Shown one piece after another: positions 1 through 5,962 of a stretch of 6,236 bases of DNA. Made by a program: the position numbers and the translations under genes. Within the stretch, counting starts at the first letter, position 1, and each line of letters opens with the position of its first letter. The notes below the pieces were generated by a model. It ran no database searches. It was not told the DNA's origin and saw only the letters and a list, made by a program, of their open reading frames with translations. Source of the stretch: an uncultured Fimbriimonadales bacterium (GTDB taxonomy: Bacteria > Armatimonadota > Fimbriimonadia > Fimbriimonadales > GBS-DC); NCBI GenBank assembly GCA_937925775.1, contig CALAMM010000091.1, positions 1 through 6,236 on the forward strand, in the 5' to 3' direction.

Positions 1-1
1 C

Positions 2-895
2 CCGGTGGAGGGCGACAAGTACGCCGACCTGCGCGACGCCTTAGAGAAGCTCAGCCTCAACGACGCCGCGATTAGCTTCGAACCCGAAAACAGCGCGGCG
101 CTGGGGTTCGGGTTCCGATGCGGGTTCTTGGGCTTGCTCCACATGGAGATCGTGCAAGAGCGACTGGAGCGCGAGTTCGGGCTGGAGCTGATTGCTACCG
201 CCCCCAGCGTCGCCTATCGCGTCTACACCGAAGACGGCGAGATACTGGAGATCGATAACCCCACCCGCTGGCCTAACCCTGGCAAAATCGAGCGCGTCGA
301 GGAGCCCATCGTGAACGCGACGGTGATGGTTCCGAACGAGTATGTGGGCGCGGTGATGGACTTGTGCATGAATCGGCGTGCGGAGTTCGTGCGGATGGAG
401 TACCCCACGCCCCAGCGCGTCATCCTCTATTACCGATTGCCGCTGAGCGAGATCCTGCTTGACTTTTACGACCAGCTCAAGACGCGCACGCGCGGCTACG
501 CCTCGTTCGATTATGAGCCTGGGGGCTATCGCGAAGCGGATCTGGTGAAGATCGATATTCTGATTAACGGCGACCCTGTGGACGCGCTGAGTTTTATTGC
601 GCCGCGTGAACGCGCCTACCCTCGCGCTCGCGCCCTCGTGGAGAAGCTCAAAGAGGTCGTGCCGCGCCAGCAGTTCGAGGTGCGCATTCAGGCGGCGATT
701 GGCGCACGGGTGATTGCCTCCGAGACGATCAAGCCGTTCCGTAAGAATGTGATCGCCAAGTGCTATGGGGGCGACATCACGCGCAAGCGCAAGCTGCTGG
801 AGCGCCAGAAAGAGGGTAAAAAGCGCATGAAGCAGGTCGGCTCGGTGGAAGTGCCGCAAGAGGCGTTTCTAAGCGTGCTGAAGGTGGGCGATTAG
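2..895 (+). CDS. lepA: Elongation factor 4 (LepA), C-terminal part, 5' end outside window
   Basis: Translation-factor GTPase that acts on the ribosome (back-translocation or initiation/assembly roles are described for the family). Only about the last 297 residues are present; the family is about 600 residues, so the GTPase domain lies upstream of the window. Counting from the GTG at base 5 (an internal valine, not a start), the hallmark LepA/EF-G-like stretch GFGFRCGFLGLLHMEI lies at residues 34-49, followed by the EF-G domain V-like region. The LepA-specific C-terminal domain has YGGDITRKRKLLERQKEGKK near residues 254-273, which separates it from EF-G, BipA and TetM. The frame stays open back to the window edge and ends at TAG 893-895. 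purE follows after one base, so the two are very likely co-transcribed. No frameshift or missing motif is seen. Identification is secure; only the N-terminal half is unknown. Confidence 0.97.
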   Translation, partial: PVEGDKYADLRDALEKLSLNDAAISFEPENSAALGFGFRCGFLGLLHMEIVQERLEREFGLELIATAPSVAYRVYTEDGEILEIDNPTRWPNPGKIERVEEPIVNATVMVPNEYVGAVMDLCMNRRAEFVRMEYPTPQRVILYYRLPLSEILLDFYDQLKTRTRGYASFDYEPGGYREADLVKIDILINGDPVDALSFIAPRERAYPRARALVEKLKEVVPRQQFEVRIQAAIGARVIASETIKPFRKNVIAKCYGGDITRKRKLLERQKEGKKRMKQVGSVEVPQEAFLSVLKVGD

Positions 896-896
896 G

Positions 897-1388
897 ATGC
901 AGCCGTTAGTAGGCGTGATTATGGGGTCGCGCTCCGATTGGGAGACGATGCGCCACGCGGTGGAAACGCTGGAGCAGCTCGGCGTGCCGTACGAGGTACA
1001 GGTGGTCTCGGCGCACCGCACGCCCGACAAGATGTTCGAGTACGCCAGCGCTGCTGCTGGGCGCGGGCTGGAGGTGATTATCGCGGGCGCAGGCGGCGCG
1101 GCGCACCTGCCTGGCATGACCGCCGCCAAGACGACCCTGCCCGTGCTGGGCGTGCCCATCGAGTCGCACGCGCTCAAAGGGCTGGACTCGCTCTTGTCTA
1201 TCGTGCAGATGCCTGCGGGCGTCCCTGTCGGCACGCTGGCGATCGGCAAGGCGGGCGCGATTAACGCCGCGCTGCTGGCAACCGCGATTTTAGCCAACAA
1301 GTATCCCCAGTACCGCGAGGCGTTGGAGGCGTATCGGGCGCAACAGACGCAGGCAGTGCTGGAGAACCCTGACCCCCGCGCGGGGTGA
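897..1388 (+). CDS. purE: N5-carboxyaminoimidazole ribonucleotide mutase (PurE, class I)
   Basis: Cytoplasmic enzyme of de novo purine synthesis that converts N5-CAIR, made by PurK, to CAIR. The 163 residues match the usual length of stand-alone bacterial PurE. Motifs in order: GSRSD phosphate-binding loop at 10-14, SAHRTP at 38-43 with the family's catalytic histidine (His40), GAGGAAHLPGM at 64-74, LPVLGVP at 81-87 and QMPAGVPVGT at 104-113. These are class I features, so a PurK partner is expected, but none is in the window. The start is ATG 897; the Shine-Dalgarno AGGTGG at 882-887 lies inside the end of lepA, 9 bases upstream. The one-base gap to lepA suggests translational coupling. The C-terminal tail after residue 150 is not conserved. 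It converges on obg, with 12 bases between the stops. No anomaly is seen. Confidence 0.97.
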   Translation: MQPLVGVIMGSRSDWETMRHAVETLEQLGVPYEVQVVSAHRTPDKMFEYASAAAGRGLEVIIAGAGGAAHLPGMTAAKTTLPVLGVPIESHALKGLDSLLSIVQMPAGVPVGTLAIGKAGAINAALLATAILANKYPQYREALEAYRAQQTQAVLENPDPRAG

Positions 1389-1400
1389 ACGCTCCCTGTA

Positions 1401-2690
1401 TCACGCATCGCCTCCCCCATCGGGCGTATACTCCAGTTCCACCTCGCCGATGCGTACGGTGTCGCCTTCCCGCGCGCCCAATTCTTGCAGGCGGCGGAAC
1501 ACGCCCAGCCCCTTGAGCCGTTTCTGCATGCGCAACACCGCTTCCTGATTACCGAAGTCAGTACGCTGCACGATTTCGAGGGGGAGCGCACCTTCCACGA
1601 CGAACACATCGCCCTCTTTGTAGACGCGCGTGGGTTGATGCTGAGGTTGAGCAAGTTCGGGCGACGGCTCCAAGAACGGTTCGGGTGGGGGAAGCGCGGC
1701 GACACGCTGCGCCAGTCGCGCCAGCAGCGGTTCGAGACCCTCGCCTGTGTATGCGGAGATGGCAAACACTTCGTAGCCCTGCGCCTCCAAAGCCGATTGC
1801 ACCTCGTGGACGCTGGCGCGTTCATCGGGCGCGAGGGTATCGATTTTGTTCAGGGCTATCAGCGCAGGTTTCTGTGCCAGCTCGGGCTTATACAGTTCCA
1901 GCTCGCGCCGCAATAGTTGGAATGCTGAGAGCGGCGCTACGCTGGCGAACGGGGAAACATCGAGCAAGTAAAGCAGCAGGCGTGCCCGCTCCACATGGCG
2001 CAGAAACTGATGCCCCAGCCCAACGCCTGCGTGCGCGCCTTCTATCAGCCCTGGGATATCGGCGACGACGAAGCTCTGTTCGTGATACTGTACGACGCCG
2101 AGATGGGGCACGAGCGTGGTGAAGGGGTAATCAGCGATTTTGGGCTTGGCGGCGGAGATTCGGCTAATCAGCGTGCTTTTGCCCGCGTTCGGCATGCCGA
2201 CGATGCCCACATCGGCGAGCAGTTTCAGTTCGAGGCGTAGCGTGCGCTTCTCCCCAGGAAGCCCTTTCTCCGCGAATCGAGGTGCTTGGCGAGTGGGGGT
2301 CGCAAAGTGCGCATTACCCCGCCCGCCTTTGCCCCCACGCGCGGCGAGGAACTTCTGTCCAGGGCGTGCCAAGTCGGCAAGGAGCGCGCCCGTCTCGGCG
2401 TCGTAGACCAGCGTACCGAGCGGTACGCGCAGCGTGATGGATTTGCCGCGGCGTCCCTTGCGATTGCTACCGCTGCCGTGCCCGCCGCGCTCCGCCTTGT
2501 AGCGGCGTTGGTAGTGAAAATCGAGCAAGGTGCTCAATTTGGGGTCGGCAATTAGGAGGATGTCGCCGCCATCGCCGCCGTCGCCGCCGTCGGGTCCCCC
2601 GCGCGGCACATGCTTCTCGCGGCGGAACGAGACGCAGCCGTCCCCACCCCGCCCCGCTTCCACTTCGATGACTGCCTCGTCAACAAACAC
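1401..2690 (-). CDS. obg: Obg/CgtA ribosome-assembly GTPase with C-terminal OCT domain
   Basis: Essential GTPase that binds the 50S subunit late in assembly and links it to stress and ppGpp signalling in characterised bacteria. Its 429 residues match the Obg family. The glycine-rich Obg fold at 1-158 opens with MFVDEAVIEVEAGRGGDGCV and contains GGPDGGDGGDGGD at 31-43. The G domain has P-loop GMPNAGKST at 165-173, switch I YPFTT at 188-192, switch II DIPG at 211-214, NKID at 281-284 and ISA at 311-313. A proline-rich linker at about 333-353 leads to an OCT domain at about 354-424, as in Gram-positive-type Obg. The start is GTG 2690: an in-frame TAA three codons upstream excludes any earlier start, and the N-terminus matches the family. 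It lies 13 bases after the GspE/PilB-like gene. There is no good Shine-Dalgarno, but a TATAAT box lies 5 bases upstream, so the message may be leaderless. Confidence 0.97.
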   Translation of the reverse strand: MFVDEAVIEVEAGRGGDGCVSFRREKHVPRGGPDGGDGGDGGDILLIADPKLSTLLDFHYQRRYKAERGGHGSGSNRKGRRGKSITLRVPLGTLVYDAETGALLADLARPGQKFLAARGGKGGRGNAHFATPTRQAPRFAEKGLPGEKRTLRLELKLLADVGIVGMPNAGKSTLISRISAAKPKIADYPFTTLVPHLGVVQYHEQSFVVADIPGLIEGAHAGVGLGHQFLRHVERARLLLYLLDVSPFASVAPLSAFQLLRRELELYKPELAQKPALIALNKIDTLAPDERASVHEVQSALEAQGYEVFAISAYTGEGLEPLLARLAQRVAALPPPEPFLEPSPELAQPQHQPTRVYKEGDVFVVEGALPLEIVQRTDFGNQEAVLRMQKRLKGLGVFRRLQELGAREGDTVRIGEVELEYTPDGGGDA

Positions 2691-2695
2691 ACGGG

Positions 2696-2701
2696 ATTAT
2701 A
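2696..2701 (-). promoter_or_regulatory. Consensus -10 box (TATAAT) for a probably leaderless obg transcript
   Basis: On the minus strand a perfect TATAAT sits in the 13-base gap between the stop of the upstream ATPase gene and the GTG start of obg, followed by CCCGT and then GTG. A bacterial start site about 6-7 bases after the -10 box would fall at or next to the GTG. No TTGACA-like -35 element is seen at 16-18 bases; leaderless promoters in several phyla rely mainly on the -10. A weak AAGG lies 11 bases before the GTG, so leadered translation from read-through mRNA is also possible. The element is seen directly; promoter activity is inferred. Confidence 0.6.
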
Positions 2702-2703
2702 CC

Positions 2704-3966
2704 TTAGCCTTCATAGACGCCTGCGTACACCGCCTGGATAACCTCGTGTGGTGTGGTAATCCCGCGCAGCACCTTGTCGCGTCCGTCGTCCAGCATCGTG
2801 CGGAACCCCTCTTTGACGGCGATCTGCAGTATCTGGTCGCTGGAGGCGCGGTTGACAATCGCTTCTCGGATGGCAGGGCTAATGCGTAGCAGTTCGAAGA
2901 TGCCTGTGCGCCCCCGGTAGCCTGTGTGCATACACTTAGGGCACCCCCTGCCCGCAAAAAAGCGCGCCTGCGCCAGCCACTCTTGGGGGATTTTGAGCGC
3001 CGCAATCTCGTCGGGTGTTGGCTGGTACGGCACGCGGCAGTTGGGGCAGATTACGCGCACTAACCGTTGCGCCATCGCGCACTGCAGAGTCGCCGCAATC
3101 AGGTAGTCCTCCGCACCCATATCAATCATGCGGCTGATTGTCTCGATGGCGTTGTTGGTGTGCAGGGTAGACAGCACCAGGTGCCCCGTCAACGCCGCTT
3201 GGATGCCTATCTGGAGCGATTCGCGGTCGCGAATCTCGCCGATCATAATCACATCGGGGTCATGGCGCAGCATCGCCCGCAGCGCACGGGGAAAGGTAAT
3301 CTTCTCCGTCACCTGGACCTGCATCACATTGTCGGGGAACTCGTACTCCACGGGGTCTTCTACCGTCACAATATTTCGTCGCACGCGATCCAGCGTGTGC
3401 AGCGAGGCGTAGAGCGTGGAGGTTTTTCCAGAGCCTGTGGGTCCGGTGACGACCAGCATGCCGTAGGCAACTTGCAAAGCGCGTCGCCAGTTCGTGAGGA
3501 CATCCTGCGGCATGCCGAGCGAGTCGAGGTTGACTTGCATCTTGGCAGGGTCCAAGATACGCATCACGATACGCTCGCCGTTAAGCGTGGGGATGCACGA
3601 TACGCGCGCGCTGAGCCGCCTGTCCAGATACTCCATATCGATGCGTCCATCTTGGGTGTCGCGCTTCTCGTCCAAATGCATGTTCGCGGCAAGTTTCACG
3701 CGACTGATCATCGCCTGAATCAAGTCGGGCTGTGTGATGACCTCGTGTTCGTGGAGTACGCCGTCGATGCGGAATCGGATGCGCAGCGCGTTATGTTCGG
3801 GGTGCATGTGAATATCGGAGGCACCCTTTTCGAGGGCTTGAATAAACATCTGGTCGACGCGTTGCACGGCCAGTGAGAGTTCTTCGCCGCCCATTTCGCG
3901 GGAGACGCCCGCATGGCGCATAATCAGTCGGAACATTCGCCCAGAACCGCGCATTCCGCCATACAT
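2704..3966 (-). CDS. GspE/PilB-family secretion or type IV pilus assembly ATPase, short form
   Basis: Hexameric ATPase of the type II secretion / type IV pilus superfamily, which drives pilus or pseudopilus assembly from the cytoplasmic face. At 420 residues it is shorter than typical GspE (about 500) or PilB (about 560) and lacks their N-terminal docking domain. An N2-like domain begins near 32 (KGASDIHMHP at 48-57, FRIDGVLHE at 65-73). The ATPase core has Walker A GPTGSGKT at 175-182, Asp box TVEDPVEYEF at 201-210, Walker B DPDVIMIGEIRD at 236-247 and His box LVLSTLHTNNA at 263-273. Four cysteines, CPNC (307, 310) and CPKC (342, 345), form the zinc site typical of GspE/PilB and absent from PilT. 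ATG 3966 has AGGAG 9 bases upstream. The first 28 or so residues are atypical, so a later start is possible. It lies between hslU and obg, with no pilus genes in view, so secretion versus pilus assembly cannot be decided. Confidence 0.92.
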   Translation of the reverse strand: MYGGMRGSGRMFRLIMRHAGVSREMGGEELSLAVQRVDQMFIQALEKGASDIHMHPEHNALRIRFRIDGVLHEHEVITQPDLIQAMISRVKLAANMHLDEKRDTQDGRIDMEYLDRRLSARVSCIPTLNGERIVMRILDPAKMQVNLDSLGMPQDVLTNWRRALQVAYGMLVVTGPTGSGKTSTLYASLHTLDRVRRNIVTVEDPVEYEFPDNVMQVQVTEKITFPRALRAMLRHDPDVIMIGEIRDRESLQIGIQAALTGHLVLSTLHTNNAIETISRMIDMGAEDYLIAATLQCAMAQRLVRVICPNCRVPYQPTPDEIAALKIPQEWLAQARFFAGRGCPKCMHTGYRGRTGIFELLRISPAIREAIVNRASSDQILQIAVKEGFRTMLDDGRDKVLRGITTPHEVIQAVYAGVYEG

Positions 3967-3975
3967 TGTTGCTCG

Positions 3976-3980
3976 CTCCT
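3976..3980 (-). promoter_or_regulatory. Shine-Dalgarno (AGGAG) that fixes the start of the GspE/PilB-like gene
   Basis: AGGAG on the minus strand with 9 bases before ATG 3966 supports that start over the internal ATGs at residues 5 and 11. It contrasts with hslU and obg on the same strand, which lack a properly spaced Shine-Dalgarno. The 52-base gap up to the hslU stop holds no convincing promoter or terminator, so this gene is probably read from the hslU transcript. Confidence 0.7.
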
Positions 3981-4018
3981 AACCGTTTAGACGCTCATAG
4001 GTGGAGAGGGTGTACCGC

Positions 4019-5467
4019 TCACAAGATGTAGCGGCTCAGATCGATGTCTTTGATTACATCGGCGAGTTTTTCCTTCACATAGGCACGGTCGATGACCACG
4101 CGCTCGCCCGCGCGGTCGGGGGCTTCGAAGGAGAGGTCTTCGAGCAGACGCTCCATCACGGTGTGCAGTCGTCGTGCGCCGATGTTTTCCGTACGGGTGT
4201 TCACCTCGCTGGCGATCCGGGCGATTTCGTCGATGGCATCGTCTGTGAACTCGAGCTGCACGCCTTCGGTCGCCATCAGTTGCTGGTATTGCTTGGTGAG
4301 CGCGTTTTTCGGCTCGGTAAGAATGCGGCGGAAATCCTCCGTGTCCAATGGCTCCAGCTCCACCCGTATCGGCAGTCGCCCTTGCAGTTCGGGGATGAGG
4401 TCAGATGGTTTCGTGGTGTGGAACGCGCCCGCCGCGATGAACAGGATGTGATCGGTGCGTACGGGTCCGTATTTCGTGGCGACAGTGGAGCCCTCGATGA
4501 TGGGCAGCAGGTCGCGCTGCACCCCCTCGCGGCTCACATCGGGTCCCACAGCGCGTCCGGAGCCGGCGATTTTGTCGATTTCGTCCAGGAAAATGATGCC
4601 TGTCTGTTCCACGCGCTGGATGGCTTCGCGAATCACGGCGGAGCGGTCAATCATCTTGCGGGCTTCCTGCTCCGTGAAGATTTCCCGTGCTTCGGCGATG
4701 GTGACCACGCGCCGACGGCGACTGCGCGGTCCGAAGGGGGTGAGGAGGTCGGTATCCAGCCCCATCTCCTCGATTCCCTGCGGCGAGAACACCTGCACGA
4801 AGGGGGTGAGGCTCTCCTCGACTTCGATTTCGATGGTCTCTTGGTCGCGTGCGCCTGAGCGCAGCTGCTCCAGCACTTGGCGTCGGCGAGCACGGCGGTC
4901 GGGTTTCTCCTCGGTGGTCGCGGGCGGGGGAGGCGTTTCCTCGTCGTCTTCTTCGACTTGGTGCAGCATCTGGAAAAGCATCTCGATGGGCGAGGTGTCG
5001 CGGCGTTGAGCGCGGCGGGGACGCTCCATCGCATCGAGGATTTGCGTGGCGAGTTTTTCGTAGGCGCGTCGTTCCGCTTTGGGGCGTACTTCCGCCATCT
5101 TCTCTTGCTCCACCATCCGCACAGCGACATTCGTCAGGTCGCGCACCATCGAGTCGACATCACGCCCCACATAGCCGACCTCAGTGAATTTGGTGGCTTC
5201 CACTTTGATGAACGGAGCGCGTACCAGCATCGCCAGCCGGCGTGCGATTTCGGTTTTGCCGACCCCCGTGGGCCCGATCATCAGGATATTTTTGGGTAGG
5301 ATCTCATCGCGCAGATCAGGCGGCAGTTGTTGCCTACGGTAGCGGTTGCGCAAAGCGATGGCAACGGCGCGTTTGGCTCTCGCTTGCCCGACGATATATT
5401 TGTCTAACTCCGCTACTATCTGGCGCGGCGTAAGCTGTTCAATCGGGATAGGCGTCTCCTGTTTCAC
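4019..5467 (-). CDS. hslU: HslU (ClpY), AAA+ unfoldase of the HslUV protease
   Basis: Cytoplasmic AAA+ ATPase that unfolds substrates and feeds them to the HslV peptidase. Its 482 residues are slightly longer than usual (443 in E. coli). Motifs in order: LTPRQIVAELDKYIVGQ at 12-28, Walker A GPTGVGKT at 65-72, pore loop GYVG at 98-101, Walker B IIFLDEIDKI at 291-300, sensor 1 region FIAAGAFH at 343-350, Arg-finger region ELQGRLPIRVEL at 360-371 and sensor 2 GARRLHTVMERLLED at 430-444. The C-terminus DLSRYIL is the family's HslV-docking tail. The I domain, about 112-250, carries an acidic, proline-rich stretch near 171-190. GTG 5467 is the furthest upstream start, because an in-frame TAG lies six codons before it. 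A TACACT box ends 7 bases before the GTG and there is no usable Shine-Dalgarno. hslV, normally the upstream neighbour, is absent; tRNA genes occupy that place. Confidence 0.96.
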   Translation of the reverse strand: MKQETPIPIEQLTPRQIVAELDKYIVGQARAKRAVAIALRNRYRRQQLPPDLRDEILPKNILMIGPTGVGKTEIARRLAMLVRAPFIKVEATKFTEVGYVGRDVDSMVRDLTNVAVRMVEQEKMAEVRPKAERRAYEKLATQILDAMERPRRAQRRDTSPIEMLFQMLHQVEEDDEETPPPPATTEEKPDRRARRRQVLEQLRSGARDQETIEIEVEESLTPFVQVFSPQGIEEMGLDTDLLTPFGPRSRRRRVVTIAEAREIFTEQEARKMIDRSAVIREAIQRVEQTGIIFLDEIDKIAGSGRAVGPDVSREGVQRDLLPIIEGSTVATKYGPVRTDHILFIAAGAFHTTKPSDLIPELQGRLPIRVELEPLDTEDFRRILTEPKNALTKQYQQLMATEGVQLEFTDDAIDEIARIASEVNTRTENIGARRLHTVMERLLEDLSFEAPDRAGERVVIDRAYVKEKLADVIKDIDLSRYIL

Positions 5468-5474
5468 AGCCCTA

Positions 5475-5480
5475 AGTGTA
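5475..5480 (-). promoter_or_regulatory. Putative -10 box (TACACT) for a leaderless hslU transcript
   Basis: On the minus strand TACACT, which fits TANNNT, lies 7 bases before GTG 5467, the spacing expected if transcription starts at the start codon. The intervening TAGGGCT places a GGG only 2 bases from the GTG, too close to act as a Shine-Dalgarno. No -35 match is evident at 16-18 bases. The 50-base gap to tRNA-Val shows no terminator, so read-through from the tRNA promoter is an alternative source of message. Confidence 0.45.
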
Positions 5481-5517
5481 CCCTACGGCAGAGCGAGACG
5501 AGGATTTGAGACGGGAA

Positions 5518-5592
5518 TGGTGGGCGGTGCTGGACTCGAACCAGCGACCTCTTCGGTGTGAACGAAGCGCTCTACCGCTGAGCTAACCGCCC
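5518..5592 (-). tRNA. tRNA-Val, anticodon CAC
   Basis: On the minus strand a complete 75-base cloverleaf folds. Acceptor GGGCGGT pairs with ACCGCCC, the D stem is GCTC/GAGC, the anticodon stem CTTCG/CGAAG encloses loop TTCACAC, and the T arm is GCTGG-TTCGAGT-CCAGC. Discriminator A and an encoded CCA complete the 3' end. Anticodon CAC reads valine codon GUG. It lies one base after tRNA-Leu and is very likely co-transcribed and processed from the same precursor. Confidence 0.96.
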
Positions 5593-5593
5593 T

Positions 5594-5679
5594 TGGTGCG
5601 CGGGGTGGGACTCGAACCCACACAGGCTACGCCCACATGGCCCTCAACCATGCGTGTCTACCAATTCCACCACCCGCGC
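5594..5679 (-). tRNA. tRNA-Leu, anticodon GAG
   Basis: On the minus strand an 86-base class II tRNA with a long variable arm folds. Acceptor GCGCGGG pairs with CCCGCGC. The anticodon stem CATGG/CCATG encloses TTGAGGG, giving anticodon GAG (leucine CUC/CUU). The T arm is GTGGG-TTCGAGT-CCCAC, followed by A and an encoded CCA. The extra arm contains a GGC/GCC stem. It is the first gene of the Leu-Val pair and lies 11 bases downstream of a TATAAT box. Confidence 0.96.
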
Positions 5680-5690
5680 AGGAGCGCCAA

Positions 5691-5722
5691 ATTATACCCC
5701 AATCGGGTTGGCATTTTGTCAA
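5691..5722 (-). promoter_or_regulatory. Promoter of the tRNA-Leu/tRNA-Val pair
   Basis: On the minus strand a perfect TATAAT (5696-5691) lies 11 bases before the mature tRNA-Leu end, which would give a 5' leader of a few bases. A perfect TTGACA (5722-5717) lies upstream, but the spacer is 20 bases rather than the usual 17. The TTGACA may therefore not be the working -35, or the promoter may have an unusual geometry. The -10 call is strong; the -35 pairing is uncertain. Confidence 0.65.
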
Positions 5723-5730
5723 GGGGGGAT

Positions 5731-5747
5731 AAGAATGTCCAAGCCAC
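5731..5747 (+). repeat. Repeat A, right half (A1)
   Basis: AAGAATGTCCAAGCCAC matches the loop, right arm and CAC tail of the full A repeats at 5879 and 5992. The left arm is missing: the bases before it (TCAAGGGGGGAT) do not form it. This is a truncated copy next to the tRNA promoter. Confidence 0.75.
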
Positions 5748-5758
5748 GCAAGCACGGG

Positions 5759-5790
5759 TGCGACGCCTTTCTTGGCGTCGCAAAGCATTC
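5759..5790 (+). repeat. Repeat B, copy 1 (9-bp hairpin)
   Basis: TGCGACGCC (5759-5767) pairs perfectly with GGCGTCGCA (5774-5782) around loop TTTCTT. The right part TTCTTGGCGTCGCAAAGC, followed by ATTC, aligns with copy B2 at 6039-6061. It is followed directly by a half C repeat. Confidence 0.7.
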
Positions 5791-5814
5791 CCCCGCCGAC
5801 GAACACCGAAACCC

Positions 5815-5838
5815 GTAGCGTCGCGTCCCTGCCGACGA
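5815..5838 (+). repeat. Repeat C, copy 1 (slightly degenerate)
   Basis: GTAGCGTCG at the left and CCGACGA at the right match repeat C. One base is missing from the left arm and one added near the loop, so the stem shrinks to CGTCG/CGACG (5 bp). Confidence 0.75.
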
Positions 5839-5849
5839 CACACACCTGC

Positions 5850-5873
5850 GTAGCGTCGGCGTCCCGCCGACGA
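5850..5873 (+). repeat. Repeat C, copy 2 (reference form)
   Basis: The unit is GTAG, left arm CGTCGGCG (5854-5861), loop TCC and right arm CGCCGACG (5865-5872), then A. The 8-bp stem is perfect. The other copies are described against this one. Confidence 0.85.
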
Positions 5874-5878
5874 ACCAC

Positions 5879-5903
5879 GCTTGGACAAGACTGTCCAAGC
5901 CAC
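5879..5903 (+). repeat. Repeat A, copy 2 (perfect 9-bp hairpin)
   Basis: GCTTGGACA (5879-5887), loop AGAC and TGTCCAAGC (5892-5900) form a perfect inverted repeat, followed by the shared tail CAC. The same arms recur at 5992-6013. Confidence 0.85.
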
Positions 5904-5907
5904 ACTC

Positions 5908-5950
5908 GTAGCGTCGGCGTTCTTTTTCGTCAGCGAGACGCTGACGCTAC
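5908..5950. repeat. Repeat C, head-to-head pair forming a long stem (copy 3)
   Basis: The left arm GTAGCGTCGGCGT (5908-5920) pairs with ACGCTGACGCTAC (5938-5950) over 13 positions with one G-U wobble. The right part (5927-5950) is a complete C repeat in inverse orientation with its own perfect stem CGTCAGCG/CGCTGACG around AGA (5928-5946). The two folds are mutually exclusive. T-rich TTCTTTTTC separates the arms. Confidence 0.8.
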
Positions 5951-5962
5951 GCACCTCACAGC

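Noticed and set aside
41..859. Long minus-strand open frame (272 codons) opposite lepA
   Set aside because: It lies fully antisense to a clear LepA reading frame, its residues match no family, and long antisense frames are expected in GC-rich genes.
1374..1385. Intrinsic terminator at the purE end
   Set aside because: The palindrome gives only a 4-bp stem with a 4-base loop and no T-run follows on either strand.
869..1825. Minus-strand open frame of 318 codons across the purE/obg junction
   Set aside because: It overlaps purE antisense and obg in another frame, both of which have full family motifs. Its sequence is Ser/Arg/Ala-rich without domains.
2562..2588. Triplet-type tandem repeat (GGC GGC GAY) as a phase-variable tract
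   Set aside because: It encodes the conserved GGDGGDGGD segment of the Obg fold, found in Obg proteins generally, so it is explained by the protein.
3067..3876. Plus-strand open frame (269 codons) opposite the GspE/PilB-like gene
   Set aside because: His/Arg/Val-rich shadow of the ATPase gene with no recognisable motif or ribosome binding site.
3976..3990. Small hairpin (CTAA/TTAG) next to the Shine-Dalgarno of the ATPase gene
   Set aside because: The 4-bp AT-rich stem is too weak to support a regulatory claim.
4001..4858. Plus-strand open frame (285 codons) opposite hslU
   Set aside because: Antisense shadow of a clearly conserved gene, with no family features.
5518..5592. Integration site of a genomic island at the tRNA-Val 3' end
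   Set aside because: No duplicate of the tRNA 3' end, integrase or island-like gene content is present; hslU follows directly.
5519..5680. Short peptides such as GGAGLEPATSSV and CAGGGIGRHAWLRAM across the tRNAs
   Set aside because: These are the familiar spurious translations of tRNA genes, not proteins.
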